Positions 61,448 through 64,000 of a stretch of 64,000 nucleotides of DNA are shown here, piece by piece. The notes below the pieces were generated by a model. That model was not told the origin of the DNA. It saw only the letters and a program-made list of their open reading frames with translations, and made no database searches. Each line of letters begins with the position of its first letter. Within the stretch, counting starts at the first letter, position 1. Source of the stretch: Candidatus Melainabacteria bacterium (GTDB lineage Bacteria; Cyanobacteriota; Vampirovibrionia; Obscuribacterales; Obscuribacteraceae); NCBI GenBank assembly GCA_016699165.1, contig CP064963.1, forward strand, positions 124,001 through 188,000, read 5' to 3'. A program made the position numbers and the translations under genes.

Positions 61448-64000
61448 GTGCGAATAAAAGAAATCGAGTTAGATAACTTCAAGTCGTTTGGTCGTCCAAC
61501 AGTAGTTCCGCTCCTAGACGGGTTTACTACTATATCCGGACCAAATGGCTCGGGCAAGTCGAATATCATCGACAGTTTACTTTTTGCTCTGGGACTTTCG
61601 TCTACCCGCTCTATGCGAGCAGAAAGATTGCCCGACTTGCTTAATAATTTAAGCGGCAAGAACGAAGCCAAAGTCAGAGTCAAGTTTGTAAGTAACGACA
61701 ACGAAGAGATAGAAGTTACTCGTCGTATCAAAGTTAAGCCAAACGGCTATACAAGTACATATATATTGAACGGTAGAGTAGCTACTCTTACCGAGGTCCA
61801 TGATCAGTTGGTTAGATATAACGTAAGTCCTACCGGATTCAACGTTATCATGCAGGGCGACGTCACAGGTATCGTCACCATGAGCGCCTCTGACCGTCGT
61901 CGCATCATTGATGAACTTGCAGGCGTAGCTGAATTCGATCGCAGAATTGATCAAGCAAAATCTGAATTAGGAACTGTTTCAGACAAAATCGATCACCAGC
62001 GTATTGTGCTTGTCGAAATTGTTGCTCGCCTTGAACAGTTGCGCACAGACCGCGACCAGGCGCTCAAATATCTAGATTTAAAAACCAAGAAAGAATCTAT
62101 CGAGCGCGATCTTATATTTGTTAGAACCAATGAGCTCGACTTAGCTGTAAATGAAAAGCGCCAGGTCTTGATCAGGTTAGACGAACGCGAAACTTTTCTT
62201 GCCTCAAAGTTATATGAAACGGAAGTCGGTCTTTTAACTCTGCGCAGTGAAATGGGCAGAATCGACGAAGAAATTCGCGACAAAGGCGGCAACGAACAGC
62301 TTCTTTTAAGACAAGATCTAGAAAATAAACGAGGCGAATTGACTCGTGAAGAAAACAAACTTTCAAACCTTGATGGTGTTTTTGGCGAAAAAGAAAAGAC
62401 TGTAAAAGCTGTCGAGAGCCAAATTGAGACTATCGAAAAGCATTTGCGCAAGTTAGCCAAACAAAAGTCTCAGCATTTAGAAGATCAGAAAACAGTAAAA
62501 GTTGTGCTTGATGAAAAACAAGCAGCACTGAAAGTTTTTATCGATCAAATAGAATCTTTGAGAAAAGAAAAAGACAAATCATCTGACAAAGTTTCTAACT
62601 TGCACGACGATTTGCAAAAACTGCGTGAAGACAAACACCAGAAACAAGTTCGCCAAACCGAATTAAAAGCGAACAGAATAAATTTAGAAAAAGAGCTGGA
62701 AGGCATTCGTACCAGAGCCACCGAACTGATTGCAAAATCAGCCGGCAGCAAAGCTTTGGGTGAGCGCATCGATAGACAGTATCAAGACGCTTATGCACTT
62801 GTGCTTGGTATAAGTCGCGACATCGAACAGCTTGAGGGCGAACTTGAATCGACTCAAGAAGAAATCGAATCTAAACAAAATAATTTAGAGCAAGTAAAAC
62901 GCCGCGTTATCGAGCTTGAAACACAAAAAGAAGTAACCGGCACAAACGGCTATGGACACGCTGTCGAAGCTATCATGGCAGCTGGTATCAGAGGCGTTTA
63001 TGGCACCATTGGTGAGCTAGGCTCTTGCGAAGGTGACTACACTCAAGCGCTTGAGACTTGCATTGGACCGCGTTTGAGCCACGTTGTGGTAGAAGACGAT
63101 CAAGTTGCCAAAGAATGTATTGAATATCTAAAATCTACCCAATCGGGCAGAGCTACTTTTGTTCCGCTCAACAAAATTTCTTCCAACCCGCCAGGACTGC
63201 TTCCAGAGCGTCAGGGTGTAGTCGATTTTGCTTATAACATGATCGACTTCGAGCCTCGCTTTGCCAAAGCATTCCAGTATGCTTGCGGTCAAACTGTGGT
63301 GATGAACGATCTTGACAGTGCTCGCCGCATGCTAAATCAGGCACGCATGGTCACTGTGGGTGGTGAATTGCTTGAAAAATCAGGCAGTATCACGGGTGGT
63401 CAGGAAAGCAAGTCGCGTCTACATTTTTCCAAGCGTGGCGAGACCGACCTCGCTGTTTTAAAACAAACTCAAGCAAGCGTACAAGAGCAAATTAAGTCGC
63501 TCAAAGAAGCTGTAAAAGAGCTAACTGTATCGCTGAACGAAGAAAAAGAAAAATTAGTCAAAGCCAAAGCTGATGCGATGCAAAGACAGTCGGCCATTGA
63601 AGACAATAAAAAACAAACTATCGAACTAGATCAAGGCATCGCTGAAATCAAACCGCGTCTGCGTGAAAAAGGCGACGAGATAGATGTAATAGATCAAGAA
63701 ATGGATAATATTACTATCGAAGTCGAAAGCTTCGAAAAGAAGATAGAAGAACTGGCCCGTGCACTGGAAAACGTCAAAGACAAAGGTGCTAATTCTAAGC
63801 TAGAAAAACTCATTCTCGATTCTGAAGAAGTAAGAGAAGACGTCGATTCTACCGAAAAAGAGTGTAAAGAAATTCAGCGTCTAATCGATAAGATAGAAAC
63901 TGAAGAAGTGGTAGAAACAAACACACGCGACAATCTCAAAGAACAGGTAACCAACTCTAAAGCAGAGATGGAAAACCTCACCATACAGCGTCCACTGCTT
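61448..64000 (+). CDS. smc: chromosome segregation protein SMC (5' part)
   Basis: Condensin ATPase for chromosome compaction. GTG start; reading stays open to the window end (851 codons), so the gene is cut off. Walker A GPNGSGKSNI (31-40), the first coiled coil (about 170-490), and a hinge domain (about 500-650) including GYGHAVEAIMAAGIRGVYG, GGELLEKSGSITGG. The second coiled coil and the Walker B/signature half lie beyond the window. The -35/-10 at 61374-61402 supports the start. Confidence 0.95.
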   Translation, partial: MRIKEIELDNFKSFGRPTVVPLLDGFTTISGPNGSGKSNIIDSLLFALGLSSTRSMRAERLPDLLNNLSGKNEAKVRVKFVSNDNEEIEVTRRIKVKPNGYTSTYILNGRVATLTEVHDQLVRYNVSPTGFNVIMQGDVTGIVTMSASDRRRIIDELAGVAEFDRRIDQAKSELGTVSDKIDHQRIVLVEIVARLEQLRTDRDQALKYLDLKTKKESIERDLIFVRTNELDLAVNEKRQVLIRLDERETFLASKLYETEVGLLTLRSEMGRIDEEIRDKGGNEQLLLRQDLENKRGELTREENKLSNLDGVFGEKEKTVKAVESQIETIEKHLRKLAKQKSQHLEDQKTVKVVLDEKQAALKVFIDQIESLRKEKDKSSDKVSNLHDDLQKLREDKHQKQVRQTELKANRINLEKELEGIRTRATELIAKSAGSKALGERIDRQYQDAYALVLGISRDIEQLEGELESTQEEIESKQNNLEQVKRRVIELETQKEVTGTNGYGHAVEAIMAAGIRGVYGTIGELGSCEGDYTQALETCIGPRLSHVVVEDDQVAKECIEYLKSTQSGRATFVPLNKISSNPPGLLPERQGVVDFAYNMIDFEPRFAKAFQYACGQTVVMNDLDSARRMLNQARMVTVGGELLEKSGSITGGQESKSRLHFSKRGETDLAVLKQTQASVQEQIKSLKEAVKELTVSLNEEKEKLVKAKADAMQRQSAIEDNKKQTIELDQGIAEIKPRLREKGDEIDVIDQEMDNITIEVESFEKKIEELARALENVKDKGANSKLEKLILDSEEVREDVDSTEKECKEIQRLIDKIETEEVVETNTRDNLKEQVTNSKAEMENLTIQRPLL

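Noticed and set aside
1..64000. tRNA, rRNA, CRISPR array, IS element or prophage
   Set aside because: No cloverleaf-like, regularly spaced repeat, transposase or phage gene signs were seen; a tRNA/CRISPR program was not run.

Overview
The window most likely comes from a non-photosynthetic relative of the cyanobacteria (Vampirovibrionia/'Melainabacteria', Obscuribacter-like). This is inferred from gene content. The F-type ATP synthase operon has the cyanobacterial order (AtpI-like, a, c, b', b, delta, alpha, gamma) with separate b and b' subunits, and no beta/epsilon genes follow gamma. There is an aminofutalosine synthase (menaquinone by the futalosine route), large Ser/Thr kinases with proline-rich linkers, and many TPR proteins with signal peptides. 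No photosynthesis genes are present. I saw no rRNA, tRNA, CRISPR array, transposase or prophage, and no gene-free gap above about 300 bases.

Layout. 1-7 kb: 3-hydroxyacyl-CoA dehydrogenase, AI-2E-type permease, Na+/Ca2+-exchanger-like protein, gatC, pyrG, a DUF3592-like membrane protein and a duplicated-domain secreted protein. 7.1-13.7 kb: a tight five-gene plus-strand operon for trehalose (or a related glucoside) and glucan metabolism (GT20 synthase, debranching-type glucosidase, GT4 glycosyltransferase, OtsB-like phosphatase, alpha/alpha-barrel glycosidase). 13.7-20.3 kb: two paralogous membrane Ser/Thr kinases, one of about 1,700 residues. 20.5-31 kb: dprA, a TPR/Gln-rich/PDZ secreted protein, a TPR-like protein with a diheme cytochrome c, a phosphoribosyltransferase, an acyl-ligase/ACP/acyltransferase fusion, secreted proteins and a lipase-like hydrolase. 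31-37 kb: secreted protein, mqnE, NurA-like nuclease facing an XRE-type regulator, and a Clp-N protein. 37-44 kb: surE, a DUF4013-like protein, then CNNM/CorC-rsmA-ispE-nth as an overlapping operon, and an SPFH protein. 44-46.5 kb: an apparently frameshifted papain-like cysteine-peptidase gene with a downstream partner. 47-52 kb: a PAS histidine kinase, an FmdB-like zinc ribbon, rseP and a SpoIID-domain protein. 52-57.7 kb: the ATP synthase operon. 57.8-64 kb: pspA/vipp1, tgt, a TPR protein and the 5' part of smc.

The items most worth a second look are: (1) the split cysteine-peptidase gene, with an A-AAA-AAG slippery heptamer in exact zero frame inside the overlap of the two frames; (2) a pseudoknot-capable leader upstream of the CNNM/CorC gene; (3) an unlisted 58-residue Cys-rich ORF at 30838-31014 with its own extended -10 and Shine-Dalgarno; (4) two GTATAC palindromes 21 bp apart between the NurA gene and the HTH regulator; and (5) the ligase-ACP-acyltransferase fusion. 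All functional calls come from reading motifs and were not checked by database search.
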